64,000 nucleotides of DNA. It comes from Aurelia coerulea (Eukaryota > Cnidaria > Scyphozoa > Semaeostomeae > Ulmaridae). Made by a program: the position numbers and the translations under genes. Positions 54,411 to 64,000 of the stretch are shown here, piece by piece. The first letter of the stretch is position 1; each line of letters starts with the position of its first letter. The notes beneath the pieces were generated by a model that saw only the letters and a program-made list of their open reading frames with translations, made no database searches and was not told the DNA's origin. Where the stretch lies: the NCBI GenBank assembly GCA_039566865.1, contig CM076949.1:18886501-18950500 (forward strand), written 5' to 3'.

Positions 54411-56446
54411 AACCCAAATCAATCAGGTTTTCGTCCCGGTGACTCAACAGTCAACCAACTGATTTCCATAACGCACACAATCTTTAAAGCGTTTGATTGT
54501 AATCCCCCTCTCGACGTTCGCTCAGTGTATCTTGATATTTCTAAAGCATTTGACAAGGTATGGCATGATGCTCTCGTTTATAAGCTTAAAAGATGTGGCG
54601 TTTCAGGACAGCTTCTTTCTCTCATACAAAGTTTTCTTAAGGATCGAAAACAGCGAACTGTTTTGAACGGGCAGTGTTCTAATTGGGGAGATATTTTGGC
54701 AGGAGTGCCCCAGGGCTCTATACTAGGACCATTATTTTTTCTTGTATATATCAACGATCTCGCTGTTGACTTGAAATGTAATGTCAAGCTTTTTGCCGAT
54801 GATACATCCTTGTTTACAGTCGTTCAAGAACCTAATGCAGCTGCCGAGGACCTGAACCATGATCTTGAGTTGATTACCCTGTGGGCCCATGATTGGAGGA
54901 TGTCTTTTAATCCAGATCCGCAAAAACAAGCCGTCGAATTACTGCTTTCTAAGAAAAAACATGAAGTAGATCACCCTGTTATACTCTTTAATAACATACC
55001 CGTGAAGAAAGTAGATGAACATAAACACCTAGGTATTATCTTGGACTCGAAGCTTTCTTTTTCAGCTCATATTAAAACTGCTATCTCTAAAACGAGAAAG
55101 GGCATTGGCTTGCTAAAATATCTCTCCAAATATTTGCCTAGACATACCCTAAACGAAATGTACAAGCTTTATGTGCGACCTCACTTAGACTATGGGGATG
55201 TTATTTATCATACCCCAGCAAAGGTATGTGAATTCAGCCAAAACATCATTTTGCCAAGTTTAATGGAAAAGCTTGAGGCTGTCCAGTATTCTGCTGCTCT
55301 AGCTGTAACAGGAACATGGAGGGGAACATCGCGTGAAAAACTCTATGCAGAGCTTGGTTGGGAGTCACTAAGTTCCCGTAGGTGGAGTAGACGCATGACT
55401 TTGTTCTACAAGATAATGAATAATCTCACTCCCTTGTATACAAAGGAGCCGATTCCACCACCTCATCAGTCGCAATACTCTCTTCGCAATCAGGATGTTA
55501 TTGGGCGATTAAGGGCAAGAACAGAAAAATATCAATCTAGTTTCTATCCTAACTGCATAACTGAATGGAATAAACTCGATCCTGAGATTAGGATTACACC
55601 GTCCATTGCTGCCTTTAAGTCAAAGCTTTTATCAATAATTCGTCCCCCTGCAAAACCTGTCTTTGGGATTCATGACCCATTAGGTTTATCGTATCTTTCC
55701 CAAATAAGAGTCGGTCTCAGTAAATTAAATTTTCACAAATTTAAGCACAACTTTAAGGACACCATAAACCCAATGTGCCCTACAAATGACGGTATTGAGG
55801 ATACGGAGCACTTTTTGCTGCTTTGTCCTTCATTTAGCATCCAACGACGAGATCTTCTCGCTGGCCTTTCAGTAGTATTACAACCATTTGTTCAAATCAA
55901 CACCCTCTCGAACAACGTTCTGGTACAACTTTTATTGTATGGTGATAAAGACCTTTCTAGTGACGTAAATAAACATGTTCTCGAACTGACTCTAAATTTC
56001 ATTCACCAAACTGGTCGGTTTGACTAAGGAAATTCTAAACCTTTGTTTTACACTTAATAATCACCAAGTCCCCTTACCTCTATTTCTTTTGCTTGTAAGT
56101 TTGTTTCACATTGGATGTTAGGCTCATTGGGCACAAATCCATCCAAATCTGATATCGAATCTCCAATTTCACCCATTTTGTAAAAAAGACCTGCTTGCCC
56201 AAAGTTAGCCCGACATGCAAAGTGAAACGAACCTTAGTAATTATCAGTAAAAATCGTTTATGTGTATTTTTCGTAGCCGTATATTTAATTCTAGTTTAGT
56301 TACATGTTCTCTATGTTAATGGCTGCGGAGTTGTCACGGTCTCTTGCACTCCGTGGTATCGTCCTCGTAGTGTAGTAAAGTAGCTTGTACGTAGTGTCTT
56401 AAGTAGTTCGTTCTTGTAAAATTTTATATTGAATATAAAAAAAAAA
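54411..56446 (+). mobile_element. 5'-truncated LINE copy (jockey/CR1-like)
   Basis: Starts inside the reverse transcriptase (NPNQSGFRPGDS) and continues to the family 3' UTR and an A-run at about 56437-56446. No target duplication was identified, and the left junction lies inside a MULE-type MITE. Confidence 0.85.
54525..56027 (+). pseudogene. Truncated reverse transcriptase with unbroken remaining frame
   Basis: The frame is open from the truncation point (about 54412) to the natural stop at 56025-56027. It contains YLDISKAFDKVWHD, GVPQGSILGPLFF, LFADDTSLF, EHKHLG, YVRPHLDYGD and the C-terminal CPxxDxxEDTEHFLLLCP motif, ending TGRFD like the 42727-44952 copy. It lacks the fingers region, linker and endonuclease, so it cannot function, but the absence of stops over about 535 codons suggests a young insertion. 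Confidence 0.88.
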
Positions 56447-56749
56447 CCTCTTGGGATTTCTATTGCGTCAGGTTGGTCTCTGCTGGGTTCAGATGGATTC
56501 AGCTTCAGCTGGGTTCAGATGGATTCAGCTGGGTTTAACTTATATAAATTACGTGTTATTTCCACTTATTTGAGAACTCGACGCCATCAAATTTAAAATC
56601 ATACACCAGAAAAGTTAAAGACGTGTGATTGATTCATATTGCAGACATTCATAAATTATGGTTCTATTGATATCATTCTATGCACATTTGAAATCTACAA
56701 AACGCCACAAAATATCGTTTGATTCTAATTCTTTTCTGAATAGCTAGGG

Positions 56750-56930
56750 GCTCTATTGTGTATTTAGTTGTATTTTAGGTTTACGTTCTTCATGTGATGG
56801 CCCTGGAGTGGTCGTCATATTTTACTCCCCTTGGTATCGTTTCTGTAGTATTGTATGGTAGCTCGTTTGTAGTCTTAAGTAATTCGCAGATTGTAAATTT
56901 TCAACATAGAATTTATAAAAAAAAATCTAC
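56750..56930 (+). mobile_element. LINE 3' UTR fragment
   Basis: Only the last 180 bp of the family: ...GGCCCTGGAGTGGTCGTCA..CCTTGGTATCGTTTCTGTAG... ending AATTTATAAAAAAAAA, parallel to the ends of the copies at 45.2 and 56.4 kb. An extreme 5' truncation. Confidence 0.78.
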
Positions 56931-57420
56931 TTCAAAAGTTTAGAAATTGCAATGATTTTAATTTTTTTTTAAATGTTTTCTTGATTTCTTGAAAAAAGAA
57001 AATGTTGAATTCTGATAAATCCAACGCTAGAATCATAGCAGAGCACTAGCTAAAATTCATTTCAAGTCATTCATATTGAAACATAGATCGCTGAATTTTA
57101 CACCAACATTGTTAAAGTTTAGGAACCTACTGTATGCTGTTTTTTGGCGCTTATCAAGGAGAGTTTCACAAGTTGTACTCTTTTCTATATACTTATTTGA
57201 AGCCTGAAAGTGTTAGAATTTGAAAAAGTTATCCACAATATCTGATACAATGGTGGGATTATGATGAACAGATTCCAAGAATGAACTTTTTTGTCATGTT
57301 TGGTGATGTTGTCAGGGAGTTATGATGATGATGATAGGTTAAAGTTTGAGTGTCCTCAATGGAAATGTGCTTTTGATTCAATTAATATGCACAAGAGAGT
57401 ACCTGATTTTTATCTCTAAC
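56931..57420. other. Unassigned sequence
   Basis: No features apart from a short GAT repeat near 57323-57336. Confidence 0.4.
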
Positions 57421-57423
57421 TTA

Positions 57424-57842
57424 GACCCCGTTTACACGGTAGCGGATCAAAAGTGATACGGATCATAGTGTTACGGATCACCCTCCCGTTTGCATGGTAG
57501 TGGATTACAACAAGTACGCCGACTGTCAACACGTGTGCTGTTATTATCTTCAAACAGACAATGAAATGAAAGCAAATAGAATGAAGACAATACAAAGAAA
57601 ATCTGGTCAGGAATCCGAATCGAATTGATGCAGATCATTTGCGTTTACATGGCGCAAAGCAGAAGTGATCGGATACAAAAGTGATCCGATACAAAGAGAG
57701 TTCGCTTTCGTAGCAGGATCGAAATTGATGCGGATAGCCGAGCAAAAGGGTATCGGATCACTTCGAGCTCATGTAAACTGAAGGCTGATCCGCAACACTT
57801 TGCATCGCATCAAAAGTGATCCGCTACCGTGTAACTGGGGTC
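57424..57842. mobile_element. Harbinger-type MITE with TTA target duplication
   Basis: Ends GACCCCGTTTACACGGTAGC and the complement of GGTAGCGGATCA..-type sequence at the right (GATCCGCTACCGTGTAACTG), flanked by TTA at 57421-57423 and 57843-57845. Repeated AAAGTGATCCG motifs fill the arms. A 3-bp TTA duplication suggests PIF/Harbinger, though three bases are weak evidence. Confidence 0.7.
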
Positions 57843-57845
57843 TTA

Positions 57846-58599
57846 GCCCCCTCCCTTGAATGTGCCACCCCTGCACTTATGGTCACGGTCCGGCTTAATT
57901 TGATTGAAAATACGATTTTCAGCTTTTGGCGGTTGTTGACAGCCTACTCTACAGGCTACAGTTTAAGCCAACTTCCATTGCTATCTGAATGCTGGAAGTA
58001 CTAATAATTTGGATCCAAAAGAGAAGCTAGAAAATTCTGTGACGGCATTTCATCGGAGAATTTACTGCAGTCACTTGACCTCGGCAGCAAAACAAGTATC
58101 TGCAGCCTCCAGATAACAATGAAGTGCGTCAATGTGCCAAGCCAAAGTTGGATTAATTCAATTTTGCCGCATGTGCCACAGCCTCATGGCACAAAGAAAG
58201 GCTGTCACACAAAGGCTGTTGAAAGGCTGTGGTCCATGCGGCAAAATTGAATCTAAAAGGGGGCTAAAAGGCAGAAAGACTGTAGAACAAAGGCTGTTGA
58301 TCCTGTTACTTCAGCTGAACAGTTACATTGCTCATTAAAGGGAATATAAGCATATAAAAGTGGCTAAAGCCACTTGAGGTCAAATGCTAGCCTATCAGAT
58401 ATCAGTATTTCGTGTTGACGTAGATCAGTTGCCCAAATATGGTGCAGCACGTGTCATAGCCTATTGTCTTCGCACGGCTATTTTCATCAAGGGCTTATAT
58501 ATGCTTAGATTCTCTTTAAGAAATTCGTCCGTTTCCCAAGTCCAAAGGCAAAAAAGAGCCAGTTTGCGAACTAAAATTTTTTTGCGATTTTTTACACTA
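57846..58599. other. Unassigned sequence with a small inverted repeat
   Basis: ATTCAATTTTGCCGCATG at about 58156-58173 is complemented at 58235-58252, flanking several AAAGGCTGT repeats. No coding evidence. Confidence 0.45.
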
Positions 58600-59349
58600 C
58601 AGGGTGTCATAAAATATGTGACCTCAGTTGGAATGGCTACTGTGACAGGGCCATCAATTCCATGTTCCCGTTGCTCAAATTTATGAATGGAAGAAATATC
58701 AACGTAGAGTTTAATACCAAGCTTCACGAAGTCCTACTGTTGATTTATTAAGAACAAAAAGTCAATATCACTGGTTGTTTCAAAACAGAGGATCTTATCT
58801 CCGTACTTAATTTCATAACTTGAATTTTGGCATTTGGGAACAAATTTGTGAGTAACAAATGACCAAATTACTCAAGAATTAGTATCAAGAATCTTATACA
58901 AAGCAATACTGTTGGTTTGAAAGGATTCCATCATTTTTTAGGACCAATTCCTTAGGGAAGCATATCGTATGGCCAGCAGCATATGTTGCACATCACAATA
59001 TCTAGCAGGTACCTAGCAGCCCTTAGATATGTCCTTTCTTCTTGCTTACCACAAGATCTAATCTATGACTACCTGATTCACTTGTAAATATTAGAAAACT
59101 TGGCTAGATACGCTTTTGCTCTCAATTTCCTCAAGTTTGACATTAATAAGGAATATAGAAATCCTCTGGTTTTGAGGCAGCAAGTAATGTCGACTTTCTT
59201 GCTTCATAAATCTTATCAGGTTTACGCATACAAGGTCTCAAGCTCTAAGTTAAAGCCCCTTCTATTAAAAACTCTCAAAAGTGGAAAATTGAATTTATGG
59301 CTTTCCACAGTTACTATTCAAACGGAGAAAATATTCGTGGGACACCCTG
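58600..59349. mobile_element. TA-flanked CAGGGTGTC MITE (family M1), diverged copy
   Basis: Starts CAGGGTGTCATAAAATATG, ends TTCGTGGGACACCCTG; TA at 58598-58599 and 59350-59351. More substitutions than the copies at 35859 and 53553. Confidence 0.8.
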
Positions 59350-59381
59350 TATAGCGATTAACTGTTTTCAAATTATGTATA

Positions 59382-60599
59382 CCGGGTGAGTCAATAAAAA
59401 CAATCTCAGTTTGGAAGGCCACGGCTCTGTGGACAATAAGGCGATGATATCGGCAAACAAATGACAGAAATGTTCAAATCTACTTTAAATTGACCTAACT
59501 GAAATCGGCCACTCCCCGTTCCAAAATTATGAAGAATTTTCTCAAGAAAGCCTCTTCAAGAAACCTTCAAAATGTGGCAAAAATCACGATTAAACTTTCC
59601 TTAAAACAATGACTTCTGCACGCTTTGGCACATGCTATCCTCTTAGGAGGATGAACAATTCTTTCCCCAGGTAAGAATACCCTATTCAGGAGGATTCGGT
59701 TCTCCCAAGAGGACAACATTCATGATAACATGTGAGTAACAAGGGCAGATTTTGTAATACAATAGCAACAGTTGCGTTTGATTGACACCTCAATTCAAAG
59801 CGATTAGCGGATGCAGACAAAGGAAATTCTCTCAACCAAAAATTCAAAACAAACAAAGCCGCAAAAGTTTCTCCGAAAAGTAGGGCAAACTCTCGCCTTG
59901 TGCAAGCGAAAGATGGTTTTGAAGAGAAGTTATGTGCTTATAGCGAAAGAAGAAGGGTAAATCTAAAGCTCTGTCGCTTAGATTATGTTTATTTGATTCA
60001 GGAGCCGAGCAGAAGGCATTGAAATTCCCGCGTCTTTAGGGCTTAAAATGAAACGATTACAAAACAGCTCCTAAATAAAATAAACACAATCTAAGCGCCA
60101 GAGCTTTAAATTTACCCTTCTTCTTTCGCTATAAGCACATAACTTCCCTTAAAAACCATCTTTCGCTTGCACAAGGCGAGAGTTTGCCCTATCAGTTTTG
60201 GGGAAACTTTTGCGGCCTTGTTTGTTTTGAATTACTGTTTGAGAGAATTTCCTTTGTCTGCATCCGCTAATCGCTTTGAATTGAGGTGTCAATCAAACGC
60301 AACTGTTGCTATTGTATTAAAAAATCTGCCCTTGTTCATGTGAGTATCATCATATTCAGGACAAAAAACCAAGGGCATTTTGCTGATCGTTTTCACTCGT
60401 TTCTGCAGGTTTATGGAAGGGGGCTTTCGGCAGAAAATCTCCAATGTCCACGGGAAAAAATGGCTGACAAAAGCCGGGTAAATTACTGAACCCATTCGAA
60501 CATATTGGCAATAAAACAAGACAATTTTCAATATCATTGCTTTGATGTTCAGGGAGCAGTGGCCTTTTAAACGGGGATCATTTCTTTTTACTCACCCCG
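59382..60599. mobile_element. TA-flanked CCGGGTGAGTCA MITE (family M2) containing a nested MULE MITE
   Basis: Ends CCGGGTGAGTCAATAAAAAC and TTTTTACTCACCCCG, TA at 59380-59381 and 60600-60601. Removing the insertion at 59738-60336 leaves an element of about 0.62 kb, like the copy at 49591. Confidence 0.85.
59738..60336. mobile_element. MULE-type MITE (AACAAGGG family), 599 bp, exact 9-bp TSD, nested
   Basis: Ends AACAAGGGCAGATTTTG and complement; CATGTGAGT is duplicated exactly at 59729-59737 and 60337-60345. Arms share TTGATTGACACCTCAATTC and complement. Confidence 0.92.
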
Positions 60600-60803
60600 T
60601 AGTTAAACCAAAGGTGTCCTTGAAATAGTAGCAAATGAATAAGGAAAACAAAACATTTTATCTTCAGCGCAAAGGAGTTCCTCATCTTGGAGAACAGCAA
60701 ACAGCATTCTGCAAATAAATAGTAAAGCATGTTGACATTGTAGTGATCATGCCAGGCAGTCCTTAAATGCACAGAAGAATCTGCGTCTACGTCTACAACA
60801 TAC

Positions 60804-61207
60804 CACCGGGGGGTACAACGACGGGGGGGGGGGTTCTTCCATAGTAAAGGTACCTGGGGATGTGCCGCGAGCAAGCGTATACTTTTTCGGACTTCTAGTC
60901 TAGCCAAAGGTAACCTCTTTTACAATTTTGGCCTAGCAACGGTCTAGCCAAGGGTATCATTTTTGACAATATTGGTCTACCGAACGGTCATGATATCATA
61001 TTTGGTACAAATTTGACAAATTGGTCCAGAAAATGGTCAAAAGTAGTCTAGCCAATGGTACCATTTTCGTTAAATTGGTCCAGAGAATGGTCAAAATGGT
61101 CTAGCCAAGGGTACCATTTTCGTAAAAATTAGTCTAGCCTACGGTACCATTTTGAATATGCACCTGCCCAAAATTTGGCCAAGAACCCCCCCCCCCCCCC
61201 CCCCGTC
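60804..61207. mobile_element. Poly-G/poly-C-bounded element with internal minisatellite
   Basis: G-rich left end (CACCGGGGGG, then ACGGGGGGGGGG) and a C-run right end. The interior matches 17800-18194 nearly unit for unit (GTCTAGCCAAGGGTACCATT-type repeats). CAACATAC occurs at 60796-60803 and 61208-61215 as a likely 8-bp target duplication. Confidence 0.8.
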
Positions 61208-61918
61208 CAACATACTGTCGCCTTCTATTTTTGACTAAGAATATTTTGGCAAGGCAGAATAGCGGTTTAATTATCACATCCCAGGAAGGGGCGAGGACGA
61301 GGAGGCTTGGTATTTTTGGTTGAGTAGTTCAGGTAATTTTGTAATTCATGCCTTCTTATTTGGGAAAAAAACTTTTAAAACTTATTAGCGTTCTGGAATA
61401 AAACTTTGAGGTTTTTTGTTTAGTGTACGCTGACTTCCCCACATTATGTAGCTCCACAAAGAATGCCAGCTCCAAGCTTTTGCGTCGCAACGAGGATTAC
61501 CACTTGCAGCATTTTAAAAAATGTTGTCGTTATCTTAGGCCAATTGTCTGTGAGTGAACTTTAGGTTCACATTTGATTTACTGACTTTCATCAATCAGTT
61601 ATCATCCGTTTTTAACAATGTTCATGGTTTGGTAAACAAGGCAGACACTCACTGTCGACGTCTCCAACACTGCTGACGTTTTAGCATCGTTGAAATGGCA
61701 ATGGTATATAAAAATGATAAATGCAAGTTGTATTGCAAAGAACCACCCAGATAAACTATGCAGTGCTGTAAATATCTATCTGTGCTAAATGAATTTTAAT
61801 AAAAGATAGATACCCTAGAATACATGAAAAGGCCATAAGAATCACATACAAGGACAATGTTTCTAGGTTTGAACACTCATTGGAAAATGATAATTCAGTC
61901 ACTGTCCATTTGAAAAAC
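61208..61918. other. Unassigned sequence
   Basis: No exon or mobile element structure recognised. Confidence 0.4.
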
Positions 61919-62371
61919 CAAGGGTGTTAGGACACGAACGTGTTGATTACATATTTGTTACCTTGTTTTGATCCTTGTCTTGATTTCTTGTCTTTTTTGC
62001 TTCCCTGTTTCGTCTTCAACTGGTGTGTGCAACTGAACGGTTTATTAGGCCCAAATGCCTCGTGTTATTTGAATACATCTTCCTTTTATTCCTGTGTCTT
62101 AGCACGCCTTCGCAGAAGAAAGGTTTCAAACCACAGTGCCATACTAAATATTTAAGTCTTTGGTTATGGCTTTGCGGTTTGAAACCTTTCTTCTGCGAGG
62201 GCACACTAAGACACAATACAAGGAAGGAGACATTTGGGCCTAATAAACCGTTCTTTTGCACACACCAGTTGAAGACGAAAAAAAGAAGCAAAGAAGACAA
62301 GACATCAAGACAAGGATCAAAACAAGGTAAATAAATATGTAATCAACACGTTCGTGTCCTAACACCCTTGG
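61919..62371. mobile_element. Foldback MITE with arms of about 200 bp
   Basis: CCAAGGGTGTTAGGACACG at the left is complemented at the right end. Pairing continues through TTGATCCTTGTCTTGAT and AGAAAGGTTTCAAACC to a short centre near 62145. Frames on both strands (61940-62155, 62016-62334) are arm translations. Confidence 0.88.
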
Positions 62372-62540
62372 AAAAAACGTCGTCCTCAGGGTCTTTTGTC
62401 ATATTTGGACATCCAAAGACGACAAAAAGCCCTGGGGATGAGGTTGCGGCAGGCTGCAGTTGATCATTGTGGAGAAATACAAAAGAAACTCCAATCTAAC
62501 TCCTTGCTTCATGAAGCAAATGTTCGAGGAAAAATAAATG

Positions 62541-62620
62541 CAAAACCGAATTAACCTTAAAACCTGAAAGGAATTAACCTTATTTCTTTCCTTTCAGGTT
62601 TTAAGGTTAATTCGGTTTTG
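62541..62620. repeat. Perfect 31-bp hairpin
   Basis: CAAAACCGAATTAACCTTAA... at 62541-62571 is exactly complemented at 62590-62620 with an 18-base loop. No target duplication was identified. Confidence 0.9.
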
Positions 62621-63369
62621 TCTTCCAGGAATTAACAGTTTTTCCCTTGTTACAGGCTTATTTTGGTTGTTGTTTCTTTTACAGGAGTTAATAATCTTCT
62701 TTCTACTGATTTCGGTGTTTCTATTGCGTTTATGGGTTTAATATGAGGAGTCCGTTATTTAAGGCTATTTTCAAAAATAAATGCCTAAGGTGTCCTTACG
62801 AAAAACAACTACCGAAGGCGAAAACAACTTGCCAGACTTATGAGGGAAAACTATTGGAGACGCTACTAACACAACTGAAGCATTTAAACACCCTTTAGAT
62901 TTTCAAAAGATTTATCAAATCCCATAAATGCAGAGCCTGCAACTGCAGATTATGTAAATTGTTTTGATCCTAGTTTAGCTTTTTATTGTCAATTATATTT
63001 TACTGATAACATTACATGTGTTTTTGTAAATAGTTGGCCTTAATTAGCAATTATAGCAAGAATCAATCGGCCAACTTTATATGAAGAATTAAACAATAAA
63101 AGAGCGTATGCAGTACAGTATCGTAGATGGGTACTGCTTTTGCTAACAAAAGGGATGGACTAAAAAATACACAAAAATGCAAGCACTTCATTATTTTGTG
63201 TTTGTTCGGTTCGTTTTCGTTATTTGTTTGTTTGTTCTGTCCTTTATTTCTTCGTTGGTTATGTTTGTTTGCTGGTTTTTGTTCCTCGCTTTTTTCGTTT
63301 CCTAATGCGGCAATGCAGTTAAGTAATCGCAAGTGTCATTTACAGAGAGAACTAATAATAATAATAATG

Positions 63370-63404
<35 letters not shown>

Positions 63405-63797
63405 CGAATGTTTTAACAGGATAACCTATCAGTACAATACATACTGTTATCATTAGGGTCCTGATACTTAATAAATTAATGGTAAAAGATCTAAAAACTA
63501 ATTACAAGAGTCCAATACAGTCCAATCCAAAGATGAACTATTTTACATCAAATAAAATGAGTTTTTAAAAGTCGTCTAAAAAGCGTCGAAAACCTTGTGC
63601 GTTTAATCTTTATAATCGCACAATATGAAGAATTGTGCAATAGCTTAGGATTTTTCCAGTATAGAAATATGTAAAAGGAATACAAAATACTCACTTTTAG
63701 GTGAGTATTTCAAGATACAACCTTGCAAGAATTGAATAAAATACAAAATCGTTCCATGAAATGCCTACTGCGCTCACTTACTTCAGTTGACAAAAGT
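62621..63797. other. Unassigned sequence with an AAT microsatellite
   Basis: A (TAA)n tract lies at about 63352-63404. No gene is supported; this may include 3' UTR of the minus-strand gene at the right edge. Confidence 0.45.
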
Positions 63798-64000
63798 TTA
63801 GCCATGCTTTGGTCGGCATCTGCATTTTCCGTACCTCTTGGTGCACGTCATTTTGCCAACCAACCACTTCCTCCTGCACACTGTTCGTAGGATGCACTGG
63901 TAAGCGTGACCAGGTCTGCATTTGCAACGACATCGGTGGGCATACCAGCAATGGTAGGGTCTCCACCAAGGCTTGCCACAGAGCCTTTCCATGCCACATA
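63798..64000 (-). CDS. C-terminal part of a Cys/Arg-rich small protein (runs off the window)
   Basis: On the minus strand the frame is open from the window edge (64000) to a TAA at 63798-63800. Its roughly 65 residues contain 11 cysteines and many arginines and lysines. Motifs include HRCRCKCRPG and, near the C-terminus, YGKCRCRPKHG, so a C-x-C-RP segment appears twice. A CG-x-E-like stretch with two CG pairs opens the visible part. This composition is typical of secreted disulfide-stabilised peptides, and the duplicated RCRCRP pattern argues against a chance frame. I do not recognise the family. The N-terminus, any signal peptide and exon structure lie outside the window. An overlapping minus-strand frame of 73 codons is less likely. 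Confidence 0.45.
   Translation of the reverse strand, partial: CGMERLCGKPWWRPYHCWYAHRCRCKCRPGHAYQCILRTVCRRKWLVGKMTCTKRYGKCRCRPKHG

Noticed and set aside
63127..63456. 109-codon plus-strand frame ending in poly-isoleucine
   Set aside because: The isoleucine run is the TAA/ATA microsatellite and the rest is low-complexity T-rich sequence.
1..64000. CRISPR arrays, bacterial promoters, ribosome binding sites, operons
   Set aside because: No regular direct-repeat/spacer array; gene structure, introns and transposons are those of an animal nuclear genome.

Overview
This window looks like repeat-rich, AT-rich nuclear DNA from an animal. No bacterial-style operons, rRNA genes or long uninterrupted host genes are visible. 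What host coding sequence I can support consists of short exons with GT/AG borders and very long introns. A secreted protein built from several ShKT (six-cysteine, SXC-type) modules encoded by phase 1-1 exons, together with the repeat content (L2/CR1-, jockey- and Penelope-like retroelements, many short inverted-repeat DNA elements), fits a cnidarian best. That assignment is inference; other marine invertebrates are not excluded.

Host genes. One gene on the minus strand occupies about 6.2-27.0 kb: a signal-peptide exon (26885-26972), a possible 30-nt exon (17683-17712), a linker exon (17412-17468), a ShKT exon (9357-9494), a 'GCC...GCP' cysteine-motif exon (8656-8757) and a large exon with two ShKT modules plus a second GCC motif (6232-6582). 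All borders are phase 1, so every exon joins the next in frame; the 3' end is not found and may lie beyond base 1. At the right edge, 63798-64000 (minus) holds the C-terminal part of a very Cys/Arg-rich small protein that runs out of the window.

Everything else I can recognise is mobile DNA. At 0.6-5.6 kb there are foldback elements and two MULE-type MITEs. At 10.1-12.5 kb lies a TTAA-flanked transposon with a decayed Mutator-like transposase. From 13 to 25 kb there are mixed MITEs, a tRNA-derived SINE, LINE 3' fragments and poly-G-bounded elements, followed at 25.0-25.9 kb by a tandem array of about 190-bp units and then a Penelope-like GIY-YIG remnant. At 28-38 kb there is a dense, nested set of TA- and TTAA-flanked elements, including a 1.3-kb piggyBac-like element. 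At 42.3-45.2 kb lies the best-preserved LINE (a 741-codon reverse transcriptase frame), with five shorter relatives at 18.8, 38.7, 46.6, 54.4 and 56.8 kb. From 48 to 62 kb come further MULE, TA-type, Harbinger-type and poly-G-bounded MITEs and long hairpins.

Many insertions carry clear target-site duplications (9 bp for the MULE-type MITEs, 8 bp for hAT-type, TTAA, TA, TTA, 9-12 bp for LINEs). These allow element ends to be placed to the base and nesting order to be read. Long inverted arms produce many short spurious open frames, which are not listed as genes.
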